Positions 42,679 to 51,847 are shown, numbered from the stretch's first letter. The stretch is 64,000 nt of DNA from Streptomyces sp. SCL15-4 (GCF_033366695.1 NZ_JAOBTQ010000001.1:3720001-3784000), one strand, 5' to 3'. The notes: generated by a model not told the origin, from the sequence alone. Made by a program: numbers and translations.

Positions 42679-43152
42679 ATGGCTCTCGCGTTCCGCAAGT
42701 CCCTCGGCGTCCTCGCTCTCGCGCTGACGGCGGCCGTCTTCCCGTCGGCCGCCACCACGGCCGCCGCCACGGCCGCCGCGCCCGGCACCTCCGAGGCCGG
42801 CAACTACTGTCTGTCCAACACCTGGGGCGCCCCGGAGGTCCGCACCCGGGTGTGCGCCAACGAAGCCGGACAGCGCTGGAAGGCCGTCGGCGACCACGTG
42901 GTGCTGGCCTCGGACGCCCACTACTGCCTGTCCAACACCTGGGGGTCGCCGGAGGTCCGCACCCGGGTGTGCGCCGACGAGCCCGGACAGCGCTGGAAGG
43001 CCGTCGGCGACCACTTCGTCCTGGCCGCCGACCCTCACTACTGCCTGTCCAACACCTGGGGGTCGCCGGAGGTCCGCACCCGGGTGTGCGCCAACGAACC
43101 CGGACAGCGCTGGGCCGTGCTGGGTGACCACATCACCCTGACCGAGGCCTGA
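42679..43152 (+). CDS. Secreted three-repeat (ricin-type trefoil-like) protein
   Basis: 157-residue exported protein. A signal peptide of about 35 residues (basic start, LGVLALALTAAVFPSAA) is followed by three nearly identical 39-residue repeats. Each repeat begins YCLSNTWG, contains RTRVC and ends GQRW, like the QxW element of ricin-type beta-trefoil subdomains. Paired cysteines in each repeat could form a disulfide. Three repeats would make one trefoil, a possible carbohydrate-binding module with no enzyme attached. ATG 42679 is chosen because AAAGG lies 10 bases upstream; an ATG at 42661 is also in frame. Confidence 0.78.
   Translation: MALAFRKSLGVLALALTAAVFPSAATTAAATAAAPGTSEAGNYCLSNTWGAPEVRTRVCANEAGQRWKAVGDHVVLASDAHYCLSNTWGSPEVRTRVCADEPGQRWKAVGDHFVLAADPHYCLSNTWGSPEVRTRVCANEPGQRWAVLGDHITLTEA
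42808..43149 (+). repeat. 117-bp tandem repeats in the trefoil-like gene
   Basis: Repeat units begin at the cysteine codons 42808, 42925 and 43042, a constant spacing of 117 bp. Units 2 and 3 are nearly identical in DNA over their first 80 bases, so duplication is recent or maintained by gene conversion. Confidence 0.9.
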
Positions 43153-43165
43153 GGACTCCTGAGGA

Positions 43166-44158
43166 CTAGCGGAGCTTTTGGGCCACCTCGGTGGCCCAGT
43201 AGGTGAGGATGTTCCGGGCACCGGCCCGCTTGATGCCCGTGAGGGTCTCGAGGACGGCCCGGTCCCGGTCCACCCAGCCCTTCTCGGCGGCGGCCTCGAT
43301 CATCGCGTACTCGCCGGAGATCTGGTAGGCGGCCACGGGCACGTCCACGGCGTCCGCGATCCGGGCGAGGATGTCGAGGTAGGGACCGGCCGGCTTGACC
43401 ATCACCATGTCGGCGCCCTCGGCGAGGTCCAGCTCCAGCTCGCGCAGGGACTCGCGCCAGTTGGCCGGGTCCTGCTGGTAGGTCTTGCGGTCGCCCTGGA
43501 GGGACGACGCGACGGCCTCCCGGAAGGGGCCGTAGAAGGCCGAGGAGTACTTGGCGGTGTAGGCGAGGATCGCCACGTCCTCGCGGCCGATCTGGTCGAG
43601 CGCGTCGCGGACGACGCCGATCTGGCCGTCCATCATCCCGCTGGGGCCCACGACATGGGCACCGGCGTCGGCCTGGACCTGCGCCATCTCGGCGTACCGC
43701 TCCAGGGTGGCGTCGTTGTCGACCCGGCCGTCGGCGTCCAGCACACCGCAGTGGCCGTGGTCGGTGAACTCGTCCAGGCACAGGTCGGACATGACGAGCA
43801 GGTCGTCGCCGACCTCTGCGCGGACGTCCCGGAGGGCGACCTGGAGGATCCCGTCCGGATCGGTGCCGACCGTGCCCAGGGCGTCCTTCTTCGACTCCTC
43901 CGGCACGCCGAACAGCATGATCCCGGAGACCCCGGCCTCCACCGCCTCCAGCGCCGCCTTCTTCAGGCTGTCCCGGGTGTGCTGCACGACCCCGGGCATG
44001 CTGCCGATCGGCACCGGCTCGCTCACGCCCTCCCGGACGAACGCCGGGAGGATGAGGTCGGCGGGGTGCAGCCGCGTCTCGGCGACCATCCGCCGCATGA
44101 CGGGCGAGGTCCGCAGCCGCCGGGGACGCGTACCGGGAAAAGATCCGTACTTCGTCAT
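43166..44158 (-). CDS. hemB: Delta-aminolevulinic acid dehydratase (porphobilinogen synthase)
   Basis: 330-residue enzyme condensing two 5-aminolevulinate molecules to porphobilinogen. Schiff-base lysines lie in [16 protein letters not shown] and in [10 protein letters not shown]. The metal site region reads [15 protein letters not shown], with two cysteines and not three, between the zinc and magnesium classes. The start codon is only one base after an AGGAGG (44160-44165), an unusually short spacing. It lies 107 bp from the upstream membrane protein gene and is last in the hem gene order. Confidence in identity is high; the start is less certain. Confidence 0.95.
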   Translation of the reverse strand: MTKYGSFPGTRPRRLRTSPVMRRMVAETRLHPADLILPAFVREGVSEPVPIGSMPGVVQHTRDSLKKAALEAVEAGVSGIMLFGVPEESKKDALGTVGTDPDGILQVALRDVRAEVGDDLLVMSDLCLDEFTDHGHCGVLDADGRVDNDATLERYAEMAQVQADAGAHVVGPSGMMDGQIGVVRDALDQIGREDVAILAYTAKYSSAFYGPFREAVASSLQGDRKTYQQDPANWRESLRELELDLAEGADMVMVKPAGPYLDILARIADAVDVPVAAYQISGEYAMIEAAAEKGWVDRDRAVLETLTGIKRAGARNILTYWATEVAQKLR

Positions 44159-44264
44159 ACCTCCTACGCTACGCCCGCCCGAACCATGCCTTTGCCGACG
44201 CGGAGTCGGACCGGCGGGGCCGTCCGCGACCGGCTCGGCAGGCGACCGGACCGGCTCCGTCCGC

Positions 44265-45029
44265 TCAGCGCTCACCGGTCTCGGCCAGGATCCGGTCGGC
44301 CACCTTGCCCCGGTCGTTGTCGGCCGGTGTCGAGGCACGGAACTCCCGCAGACGGCGCACCGCTCCGAGCGGTACGTGCGCCGCTCCCCTGTCCGCCACA
44401 CAGCTCTCCACCGCCCGCAGTCCCCAGTACTGGTTGAAGGCGAGCGGATCGGCGATCGCGGCGTCCACCAAAGGGCCCAGCGCCTCCTGCTCGGGCAGCG
44501 CGTACAGGCGCGCGTAGGCCGCCAGCCGCAGCCCGGCGTCCTGCGAGGCGAGCAGCCCCTCGACGTCGAAGTCGGGCACGCGCTGGGCCGCGCGCACCAG
44601 ACGGGCGAAGATCCGGTCCATCCGCTGGGTCCGGGCCGCGCTGCCCACCTCTTGGAGGCGTACGTTCACGTACTCGGCGGCCAGCTTCCTGACCGTGTCC
44701 CAGGCCGCGCCGTCGTCGTCGGGGCCATCGCCGTCGCCGGCGAGCGCGGCGTTCGCGGTCCGCTGGACGTCGTCGATCCGGCGCTCGATGTCCTGGAACT
44801 CGATGCGGGCGAAGCCCGGCACCTCGATGCTGCGGAACAGCTCCCCGAGCCACGGCACCGCGGCGATCGCGAGCAGCATCACCACGATGCCGTCGATCCG
44901 CAGGTCCGGCGCCAGTACGTGCAGTACGGCCGCTCCCACTCCGGCGCAGGTCACCAACAGCGCCACGATCCGGCGGCGTGGCCAGGGGCCGGCGTCCCCG
45001 GAGCGCGGCCGGCGCTCTCCCTCACCCAT
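44265..45029 (-). CDS. Hypothetical membrane protein between hemD and hemB
   Basis: 254-residue protein. Two hydrophobic helices near residues 20-65 ([20 protein letters not shown] and [16 protein letters not shown]) are followed by a coiled-coil-like stretch ([22 protein letters not shown]). A helical cytoplasmic-like domain completes it. The start may be ATG 45029 or ATG 45041; neither has a clear ribosome binding site. It is downstream of a strong terminator that follows hemD, so it is probably expressed apart from rex-hemACD. No link with haem synthesis is shown by its sequence. Confidence 0.7.
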   Translation of the reverse strand: MGEGERRPRSGDAGPWPRRRIVALLVTCAGVGAAVLHVLAPDLRIDGIVVMLLAIAAVPWLGELFRSIEVPGFARIEFQDIERRIDDVQRTANAALAGDGDGPDDDGAAWDTVRKLAAEYVNVRLQEVGSAARTQRMDRIFARLVRAAQRVPDFDVEGLLASQDAGLRLAAYARLYALPEQEALGPLVDAAIADPLAFNQYWGLRAVESCVADRGAAHVPLGAVRRLREFRASTPADNDRGKVADRILAETGER

Positions 45030-45078
45030 GCCGGCCAGCATCGCAGAACCGCGCGGACCGAGGGAGCGTTACGGCGAA

Positions 45079-45116
45079 CGGGGCGGAGCGCACCGAAAGA
45101 GGTGCGCACCGCCCCG
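45079..45116 (-). terminator. Strong hairpin after hemD
   Basis: CGGGGCGG (45079-45086) and GCGCACC (45088-45094) pair with GGTGCGC (45101-45107) and CGCCCCG (45110-45116) around a GAAAGA loop, just after the hemD stop on the minus strand. Confidence 0.75.
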
Positions 45117-45134
45117 TCTCAGGTCGTCCCCGTC

Positions 45135-46847
45135 TCAGGTCGTCGAGCGGCGCCTGCGCGCGCCCGGCCGGCGCTCGCTCGGCCGCGTAACCGGGTCCCC
45201 GGCCTCCAGCGCGGCGGCGCGCCGCTTCATGCCGAAGTCGGCCAGGGCCTCCGCGAGCTTGTGGACGGACGGCTCGGGGGCCATGACGTCGACGCGCAGG
45301 CCGTGTTCCTCGGCGGTCTTGGCCGTGGCCGGGCCGATGCAGGCGATCACCGTCACGTTGTGCGGCTTGCCCGCGATGCCGACCAGGTTGCGGACCGTGG
45401 AGGAGGAGGTGAACAGGACCGCGTCGAAGCCGCCGCCCTTGATCGCCTCACGGGTCTCCGCCGGCGGCGGCGAGGCCCGCACGGTGCGGTACGCCGTGAC
45501 GTCGTCGACCTCCCAGCCCAGCTCGATCAGCCCGGCCACCAGGGTCTCGGTGGCGATGTCGGCGCGGGGCAGGAAGACACGGTCGATCGGGTCGAACACC
45601 GGGTCGTAGGGGGGCCAGTCCTCCAGGAGGCCGGCCGCCGACTGCTCGCCGCTCGGCACCAGGTCCGGCTTCACGCCGAAGGCGACCAGCGCCTTGGCGG
45701 TCTGCTCGCCCACCGCGGCCACCTTGATGCCCGCGAAGGCACGGGCGTCGAGGCCGTACTCCTCGAACTTCTCCCGGACCGCCCGCACCGCGTTGACCGA
45801 CGTGAACGCGATCCACTCGTACCGGCCGGTGACCAGGCCCTTGACCGCCCGCTCCATCTGCTGCGGGGTGCGCGGCGGCTCCACCGCGATCGTCGGCACC
45901 TCGTGCGGCACCGCGCCGTAGGAGCGCAGCTGGTCGGAGAGCGAGGCCGCCTGCTCCTTGGTCCGCGGCACGAGCACCTTCCAGCCGAACAGCGGCTTGG
46001 ACTCGAACCACGACAGCTGCTCGCGCCGGGCCGCGGCGGAACGCTCGCCGACCACGGCTATCACCGGCCGGCCGCCGTCCGGCGACGGCAGCACCTTGGC
46101 CTGCTTCAGCATCTGCGCGATCGTGCCGAGCGTCGCCGTCCAGGTGCGCTGGCGGGTCGTCGTGCCGGCGATCGTCACCGACAGCGGAGTGTCCGGCTTG
46201 CGGCCCGCCGAGACCAGCTCGGCCGCTGCGGCGGCCACCGAGTCCAGCGTGGTGGAGACGACCACCGTGCCGTCGGAGACGCCGACCTCGGACCAGCACC
46301 GCTCGGAGGCGGTCCGGGCGTCCACGAAGCGGACGTCCGCGCCGTCGGCGTCGCGTAGCGGCACACCGGCGTACGCGGGCACGCCGACCGCCGCCGCGAC
46401 CCCGGGGACGACCTCGAAGGGCACCCCGGCCGCGGCGCACGCGAGCATCTCCTCCGCCGCGTACGTGTCCAGTCCCGGATCACCGCTCACCGCACGGACG
46501 ACCCGCCTGCCGCCCCGCGCGGCCTCCATGACAAGATGAGCGGCATCCCGGGCAGCACCCGGGACAGCGGCGGGTGTTGACGTGCCGTCAACCACCGTCA
46601 GCTGGGGCGTGCCCGTGCCCGGCGGCGAAACCGAAGAGGGGCCGGCGTCGGTCTGCACGACGGAGACACCCTGTCGGGCGTGCGTCCGGATGACGTCGAG
46701 CACCTCGTGCTCGGCCACCAGGACGTCCGCGCTCGACAGCGCCTCCACGGCGCGCAGAGTCAGCAGTCCCGGATCCCCGGGTCCGGCACCGAGGAAGGTG
46801 ACGTGCCCGTGTTCCGGACCGGCGGCAGGAAGGGCGGTGGGGCTCAT
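45135..46847 (-). CDS. hemD: Fused uroporphyrinogen-III methyltransferase-like/uroporphyrinogen-III synthase
   Basis: 570-residue two-domain protein. Residues about 15-260 form a SUMT/CobA-like methyltransferase domain (VTFLGAGPGDPGLLTLRAVEAL, SGDPGLDTYAAEE, VVPGVAAAVGVPAYAGVPL). The signature glycine-rich motifs are retained but the pattern is degraded in places, so methylation is not certain. The C-terminal 270 residues are uroporphyrinogen-III synthase (WKVLVPRTKEQA, IAFTSVNAVRAVREKF, LFTSSSTVRNLVGI). It makes uroporphyrinogen III and possibly directs it to sirohaem. Its start overlaps the hemC stop by 4 bases. A strong hairpin follows its stop. Confidence 0.92.
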   Translation of the reverse strand: MSPTALPAAGPEHGHVTFLGAGPGDPGLLTLRAVEALSSADVLVAEHEVLDVIRTHARQGVSVVQTDAGPSSVSPPGTGTPQLTVVDGTSTPAAVPGAARDAAHLVMEAARGGRRVVRAVSGDPGLDTYAAEEMLACAAAGVPFEVVPGVAAAVGVPAYAGVPLRDADGADVRFVDARTASERCWSEVGVSDGTVVVSTTLDSVAAAAAELVSAGRKPDTPLSVTIAGTTTRQRTWTATLGTIAQMLKQAKVLPSPDGGRPVIAVVGERSAAARREQLSWFESKPLFGWKVLVPRTKEQAASLSDQLRSYGAVPHEVPTIAVEPPRTPQQMERAVKGLVTGRYEWIAFTSVNAVRAVREKFEEYGLDARAFAGIKVAAVGEQTAKALVAFGVKPDLVPSGEQSAAGLLEDWPPYDPVFDPIDRVFLPRADIATETLVAGLIELGWEVDDVTAYRTVRASPPPAETREAIKGGGFDAVLFTSSSTVRNLVGIAGKPHNVTVIACIGPATAKTAEEHGLRVDVMAPEPSVHKLAEALADFGMKRRAAALEAGDPVTRPSERRPGARRRRSTT

Positions 46848-47839
46848 CGTGCTCGCTCCCCCATCAGACCGGCCGCGCCCTGGGCGAGCATCTCGGTGGC
46901 GAGTTCGCGACCGAGTGCCCACGCCTGGTCGTGCGTCTGGGGCACGGGACCGGTGGTGGACAACTGCACCATGCGGGTGCCGTCGGTCGTGCCGACGACG
47001 CCGCGCAGGCGCATTTCCTTGACAATCTGCCCGTCGGCATGGGGGTCCCCCCGCTCGAGCGGAGCCGAGAGTGGGGGAAGGTCGGCCAGCGCCCCTACGG
47101 GTGCGCTGCAACCGGCCTCCAAGGCGGCGAGCAGTGATCGTTCGGCGGTGACGGCGGCCCGGGTGAACGGGTCGTCCAGCGCGCCGAGCGCGGCGATCAG
47201 GTCCGCGTTGTCCGCGGTGCACTCGATCGCCAGGGCCCCCTGGCCGGGGGCGGGCAGAACCGTGTCGACCGACAGGAAGTCGGTCACCTCGTCGATGCGG
47301 CCGATCCGGTTGAGGCCGGCGGCGGCCAGCACGACCGCGTCCAGCTCGCCGTCGCGGACGTACCGGACGCGGGTGTCGACGTTGCCGCGGATCGGGACCG
47401 TCTCGATGTCCAGTCCGTGCGCGCGGGCGTACGCGTTCAGCTGCGCCATGCGGCGCGGCGCGCCGGTGCCGATGCGGGCGCCGCGCGGCAGGTCGGTGAA
47501 CTTCAGCGCGTCGCGCGCGACGATGACGTCCCGCGGGTCCTCGCGCACCGGTACGGCGGCCAGGACCAGCTCCTCGGGCTGCGTGGTCGGCAGGTCCTTG
47601 AGCGAATGAACCGCGAAGTCGACCTCGCCCTTGAGCAGCGCGTCCCGCAGCGCGGTGACGAACACACCGGTGCCGCCGATCTGCGCGAGCGCCTCCCGGG
47701 ACACATCGCCGTACGTGGTGATCTCGACCAGCTCGACGGGCCGGCCGGTCACCTCGCGGACGGTCTCGGCCACCTGCCCGGACTGGGCCATGGCGAGCTT
47801 GCTCCGCCTGGTCCCCAGCCGCAGTGCCTTCTCACTCAT
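46844..47839 (-). CDS. hemC: Hydroxymethylbilane synthase (porphobilinogen deaminase)
   Basis: 331-residue enzyme polymerising four porphobilinogens. Visible are GTRRSKLAMAQSGQVAE at the N-terminus, HSLKDLPTT with catalytic aspartate further on, GTGAPRRMAQLNAYARAH with conserved arginines and LEAGCSAPVGALAD, whose cysteine carries the dipyrromethane cofactor. It overlaps hemA (stop/start, 47836-47839) and hemD (46844-46847) by 4 bases each. Together the rex-hemA-hemC-hemD genes form one translationally coupled unit. Confidence 0.96.
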   Translation of the reverse strand: MSEKALRLGTRRSKLAMAQSGQVAETVREVTGRPVELVEITTYGDVSREALAQIGGTGVFVTALRDALLKGEVDFAVHSLKDLPTTQPEELVLAAVPVREDPRDVIVARDALKFTDLPRGARIGTGAPRRMAQLNAYARAHGLDIETVPIRGNVDTRVRYVRDGELDAVVLAAAGLNRIGRIDEVTDFLSVDTVLPAPGQGALAIECTADNADLIAALGALDDPFTRAAVTAERSLLAALEAGCSAPVGALADLPPLSAPLERGDPHADGQIVKEMRLRGVVGTTDGTRMVQLSTTGPVPQTHDQAWALGRELATEMLAQGAAGLMGERAR

Positions 47840-49515
47840 GCTGGCCCTCGGTTCTTGTTCCGCGTGCTGTCCCCGGCCCCGGAGACGGCCGTCTCGGGCT
47901 CGAGGTCGAACAGGGTGCGCAGCGCGTCCGCGTACCCGGCACCGCCGGGCTCGGCCGCGAGCTGCTTGACCCGTACGGTCGGCGCGTGCAGCAGCTTGTC
48001 GACGACCCGGTGCACGGTCTGCCGGATCTCCCCGCGCTGGCGTTCGTCCAGGTCGGACAGGCGGCCATGGAGGCGGGCCAGCTCACTGGCGACGACGTCG
48101 GCGGCCATGGCGCGCAGCGCGACCACGGTCGGCGTGATGTGCGCCGCCCGCAGCGCGGCGCCGAAGGCCGCGACCTCGTCGGCGACGATCCGCCGGACCT
48201 GGTCCACGTCGGCGGCCATCGGCGCGTCGGCGGAGGCGTCCGCCAGCGACTCGATGTCCACCAGGCGCACCCCGGCCAGCCGGTGCACGGCCGCGTCGAT
48301 GTCGCGGGGCATGGCCAGGTCGAGCAGGAAGAAGAAGGGCGCGGGGCGCTCGGCCACCGGCTCCGGCCTGCGCCGCTCGGGGATACGGCCGACGGTGGCG
48401 GCGGTCGCGGCGAGCGCGGTGATCAGCCCGGCGTCCGCCTCGGGGCTGCGGCGGTCCCGGCGGTCGGCCGTGCTGCCGCCCGCGACCCAGGCCGCGTGCT
48501 GCTCCAGCGTGGCCGCGTCCATGCCGGCCACGGCGGCCTCGCCCATGACGGAGAAGCCGGGCTGCACGGCGGCCAGGTCCAGCGGGCAGTTGTCGTCGGC
48601 GCCGAGGCCGGTGTGGCGGTGCGGGACCGCGGGCTTCGCGGCCGGGGCGCCGGTGTCGGCGGCGGGGTGGCCGGTGCGGCCCTCGACCGCGTGCGCGACC
48701 GCCTCCGCCGTGAGCACCAGCCCCGTCGCCCCGGTACAGGAGACGACGACGTCGGCACGTGTCAGTTCGCCGGCCACCGCGTCCATGCGCACCGCGCGGG
48801 CGGTCACCGCGTTGTCGTCGGCCTCCATGAGGATGCCGGCGAGCCGCTCGGCGCGCTCGAAGGTGCGGTTGGCGACGACGATCTCGGCGACCCCGGCGCG
48901 CGCCAGCGTGGCGGCGGCCAGGGACGACATCGATCCGGCGCCGATGACCAGCGCCTTCTTGCCGCGGGCCCAGTCGGGCACGGCCCGGCCGACGGCCAGC
49001 TGTTCCAGGCCGAAGGTGACCAGGGACTGGCCGGCGCGGTCGATTCCGGTCTCGGAGTGGGCGCGCTTGCCGACCCGCAGGGCCTGCTGGAACAGGTCGT
49101 TCAGCAGCTTTCCGGCGGTGTGCAGCTCCTGGGCGCGGGCCAGGGAGTCCTTGATCTGGCCGAGGATCTGGCCCTCGCCCACCACCATCGAGTCCAGCCC
49201 GCAGGCCACCGAGAACAGGTGGTGGACGGCCCGGTCCTCGTAGTGCACGTAGAGGTACGGCGTCAGTTCCTCCAGGCCGACCCCGCTGTGCTGGGCGAGC
49301 AGCGTGGACAGCTCGGCGACGCCGGCGTGGAACTTGTCCACGTCGGCGTACAGCTCGATGCGGTTGCAGGTGGCGAGCACCGCGGCCTCGGTGGCGGGCT
49401 CGGCGGCGACCGTGTCCTGGACCAGCTTGATCTGGGCGTCCGCACTCAGCGCGGCCCGCTCCAGCACGCTGACCGGCGCGCTGCGGTGGCTGAGGCCTAC
49501 GACGAGGAGGCTCAT
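47836..49515 (-). CDS. hemA: Glutamyl-tRNA reductase
   Basis: 559-residue NADPH-dependent enzyme reducing glutamyl-tRNA to glutamate-1-semialdehyde, first step of the C5 route and partner of hemL. The catalytic cysteine is in ATCNRIELYADV near residue 50, and VIGAGSMSSLAAATLA is the NADPH-binding motif near 190. The protein is longer than the usual 420-450 residues because of an Ala/Pro/Asp-rich insertion at about residues 280-385, a feature I recall in Streptomyces HemA. The C-terminal dimerisation helices follow. Its start overlaps the rex stop by 4 bases, and Rex probably controls it. Confidence 0.96.
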   Translation of the reverse strand: MSLLVVGLSHRSAPVSVLERAALSADAQIKLVQDTVAAEPATEAAVLATCNRIELYADVDKFHAGVAELSTLLAQHSGVGLEELTPYLYVHYEDRAVHHLFSVACGLDSMVVGEGQILGQIKDSLARAQELHTAGKLLNDLFQQALRVGKRAHSETGIDRAGQSLVTFGLEQLAVGRAVPDWARGKKALVIGAGSMSSLAAATLARAGVAEIVVANRTFERAERLAGILMEADDNAVTARAVRMDAVAGELTRADVVVSCTGATGLVLTAEAVAHAVEGRTGHPAADTGAPAAKPAVPHRHTGLGADDNCPLDLAAVQPGFSVMGEAAVAGMDAATLEQHAAWVAGGSTADRRDRRSPEADAGLITALAATAATVGRIPERRRPEPVAERPAPFFFLLDLAMPRDIDAAVHRLAGVRLVDIESLADASADAPMAADVDQVRRIVADEVAAFGAALRAAHITPTVVALRAMAADVVASELARLHGRLSDLDERQRGEIRQTVHRVVDKLLHAPTVRVKQLAAEPGGAGYADALRTLFDLEPETAVSGAGDSTRNKNRGPA

Positions 49516-50276
49516 GCCGGCATCACGGCGGGCACGTCCCCGTCGGGTCCCTGGTCGGCGGAGGTGTCGCGGGATGCGGCGGCGGGCCGGGCGCCGTCGC
49601 CCGCGGGGGTCTCCTCGCCGGCCTTGCGCTGCTCGTGGAAGGCGAGGATCTGCAGCTCGATGGAGAGGTCGACCTTGCGCACGTCGACGCCGTCCGGGAC
49701 GGACAGCACGGTCGGCGCGAAGTTCAGGATGGAGGTCACGCCGGCGGCCACGAGCCGGTCGCAGACCTGCTGGGCGGCGCCCGCCGGAGTGGCGATCACA
49801 CCGATGGAGACCCCGTTGTCCTTGATGATCTTCTCGAGGTCGTCGGTGTGCCGCACCGGGATGCCGGCGACGGGCTTGCCGGCCATCGCCGGGTCGGCGT
49901 CGATCAGCGCGGCGACCCGGAAGCCGCGGGAGGCGAAGCCGCCGTAGTTGGCCAGGGCGGCGCCGAGGTTGCCGATACCGACGATCACAACCGGCCAGTC
50001 CTGGGTCAGGCCCAGCTCGCGCGAGATCTGGTAGACGAGATACTCCACGTCGTAACCGACACCGCGCGTTCCGTAGGAACCCAGGTAGGAGAAGTCCTTG
50101 CGCAGCTTGGCGGAGTTGACTCCCGCCGCCGCGGCCAGCTCCTCGGAGGAGACCGTGGGGACCGAGCGCTCCGACAGTGCGGTCAGCGCGCGGAGGTACA
50201 GCGGAAGGCGGGCGACGGTGGCCTCGGGAATCCCTCGGCTACGGGTCGCCGGTCGGTGTGTTCGGCCAGTTGCCAC
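49512..50276 (-). CDS. rex: Redox-sensing transcriptional repressor Rex
   Basis: 254-residue repressor that binds its operators at low NADH/NAD+ and releases them when NADH rises. The N-terminal winged helix runs from ATVARLPLYLRALTAL to the recognition region NSAKLRKDFSYLGSYGTRGVGY. The Rossmann NADH domain follows with VVIVGIGNLGAALANYGGFASRG. The C-terminus is a polar tail. GTG 50276 starts the conserved sequence. The operon is rex-hemA-hemC-hemD and a Rex operator is found 75 bases upstream, so it is autoregulated. Confidence 0.97.
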   Translation of the reverse strand: MATGRTHRPATRSRGIPEATVARLPLYLRALTALSERSVPTVSSEELAAAAGVNSAKLRKDFSYLGSYGTRGVGYDVEYLVYQISRELGLTQDWPVVIVGIGNLGAALANYGGFASRGFRVAALIDADPAMAGKPVAGIPVRHTDDLEKIIKDNGVSIGVIATPAGAAQQVCDRLVAAGVTSILNFAPTVLSVPDGVDVRKVDLSIELQILAFHEQRKAGEETPAGDGARPAAASRDTSADQGPDGDVPAVMPA

Positions 50277-50350
50277 GGTGCTCCTGCGGGTAGAGCGGGG
50301 CTGTAGGCGGTCATACGTCCCCAGACCGCCCCGTCGACAGCAGGCTATGT

Positions 50351-50372
50351 CTTTGTGAACGCGTGCACAAAG
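50351..50372. promoter_or_regulatory. Rex operator (ROP)
   Basis: CTTTGTG (50351-50357) and CACAAAG (50366-50372) flank an 8-base centre AACGCGTG. On the minus strand this reads TTGTGCACGCGTTCACAA in its core, close to the Rex consensus TGTGAACGCGTTCACA. It lies in front of rex on the minus strand. Confidence 0.9.
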
Positions 50373-50557
50373 ATGGTGTCCGATTTGCCCGGCAGAAGTG
50401 ACCGGGGTCACGCCGGTTTCACACCCGGAGCGGGAACCGGCGCGCACGCACCGACGTTCCTTCGTTACTGGGGGCAAAACCGCACACTCTCCTCACGAAT
50501 CCCGCCCCCGAGAACCAAACCGCCGTCGATCCTAAGCGACTTTCCGACCGGTTTGGA

Positions 50558-50830
50558 CTAGTCGGTCAGTGCCCGGCGCAGTCGCTCCTCGTTCACACGC
50601 CAGAAGGTGTGCTGTTCACCGTCGATCAGTACGACGGGGATCTGCTCCCAGTAGCGGTCGTGCAGGTCCCGGTCCGCCGTGATGTCCTTCGACTCCCACG
50701 GCACTGCGAGATCGCCGCACACCTTCTCGACCACCGCCTGCGCGTCGTCGCACAGATGACAGCCGGGCTTGCGGATCAGGGTCACCAGCCGCGCTCGCGG
50801 CTCTGCCTTGCGTCGGAAGAGCGGACTCAT
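50558..50830 (-). CDS. Glutaredoxin-like protein
   Basis: 90-residue thioredoxin-fold protein. The redox motif is CHLC in [16 protein letters not shown] near residue 25, and the cis-proline region is [11 protein letters not shown]. Length and order of elements match small glutaredoxin-family proteins of actinobacteria. It probably reduces a protein disulfide; partner unknown. ATG 50830 or 50839 are both possible. It is divergent from a HAD phosphatase gene, and its 3' end faces the rex promoter region. Confidence 0.9.
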   Translation of the reverse strand: MSPLFRRKAEPRARLVTLIRKPGCHLCDDAQAVVEKVCGDLAVPWESKDITADRDLHDRYWEQIPVVLIDGEQHTFWRVNEERLRRALTD

Positions 50831-50932
50831 ACCGGCCATTCTCGCGCGCTTTGGCGACCCCTTCGCCCGGTGTTCACACCGCGCCAACCTCTCGACTCCG
50901 GAACCTTCGGACACAGTGGCTATGCTCGCGTC

Positions 50933-51847
50933 ATGGCCGCTCTCGGATGGCTCACTCCCCGTAGGCGTTCCGCCACGGCGCGGAGCGTGTTGGCAGGCGA
51001 GGCCTCGGCGGAGGCCGCCCGCAAGTCCTCGCTGGAGACCGCCACGCCCGAGGAACCGCAGTTCCCGGTGATGGGCGACGTCGAGGCCGCCGCCTTCTTC
51101 GACCTGGACAACACGGTGATGCAGGGCGCCGCGCTCTTCCACTTCGGCCGGGGGCTGTACAAGCGGAAGTTCTTCGAGACCCGCGACCTCGCCCGGTTCG
51201 CCTGGCAGCAGACCTGGTTCCGGCTGGCCGGCGTCGAGGACCCCGAGCACATGCAGGACGTCCGCGACTCGGCGCTGTCGATCGTCAAGGGCCACCGGGT
51301 CGCCGAGCTGGAGTCCATCGGCGAGGAGATCTACGACGAGTACATGGCCGACCGCATCTGGCCCGGCACCCGCGCCCTGGCCCAGGCCCACCTGGACGCG
51401 GGCCAGAAGGTGTGGCTGGTCACCGCGGCCCCGGTGGAGATCGCCCAGGTGATCGCCCGCCGCCTCGGCCTCACCGGCGCCCTCGGCACGGTGGCCGAGT
51501 CGGTCGACGGCGTCTACACCGGCCGGCTGGTCGGCGAGCCGCTGCACGGGCCCGCCAAGGCGGAGGCGGTGCGCGCGCTGGCCGCCGCGGAGGGTCTGGA
51601 CCTCTCCCGCTGCGCGGCCTACAGCGACAGCCACAACGACATCCCGATGCTGTCCCTGGTCGGCCACCCCTACGCCATCAACCCGGACGCCAAGCTGCGC
51701 CGGCACGCCCGCGAGCAGGACTGGCGGCTGCGGGACTACCGCACGGGCCGCAAGGCCGCGAAGGTCGGCATCCCGGCGGCGGCCGGAGTCGGCGCGGTGG
51801 CCGGCGGCACGGCGGCCGCGATCGCCCTGAGCCGACGGCGCCGGTAA
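50933..51847 (+). CDS. HAD-IB-family phosphatase with C-terminal membrane anchor
   Basis: 304-residue phosphatase of the HAD IB subgroup (SerB/CicA-like). The nucleophile motif is [13 protein letters not shown], motif II is LVTAAP, and motif III is [14 protein letters not shown]. The C-terminus ends with a hydrophobic helix ([22 protein letters not shown]) and arginines, which could anchor it in the membrane. The ATG at 50933 follows a TATGCT-like element (50921-50926) that is close enough to suggest a very short leader. It sits upstream of bldN in the same direction, but a 314-bp gap makes co-transcription unlikely. Confidence 0.9.
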   Translation: MAALGWLTPRRRSATARSVLAGEASAEAARKSSLETATPEEPQFPVMGDVEAAAFFDLDNTVMQGAALFHFGRGLYKRKFFETRDLARFAWQQTWFRLAGVEDPEHMQDVRDSALSIVKGHRVAELESIGEEIYDEYMADRIWPGTRALAQAHLDAGQKVWLVTAAPVEIAQVIARRLGLTGALGTVAESVDGVYTGRLVGEPLHGPAKAEAVRALAAAEGLDLSRCAAYSDSHNDIPMLSLVGHPYAINPDAKLRRHAREQDWRLRDYRTGRKAAKVGIPAAAGVGAVAGGTAAAIALSRRRR

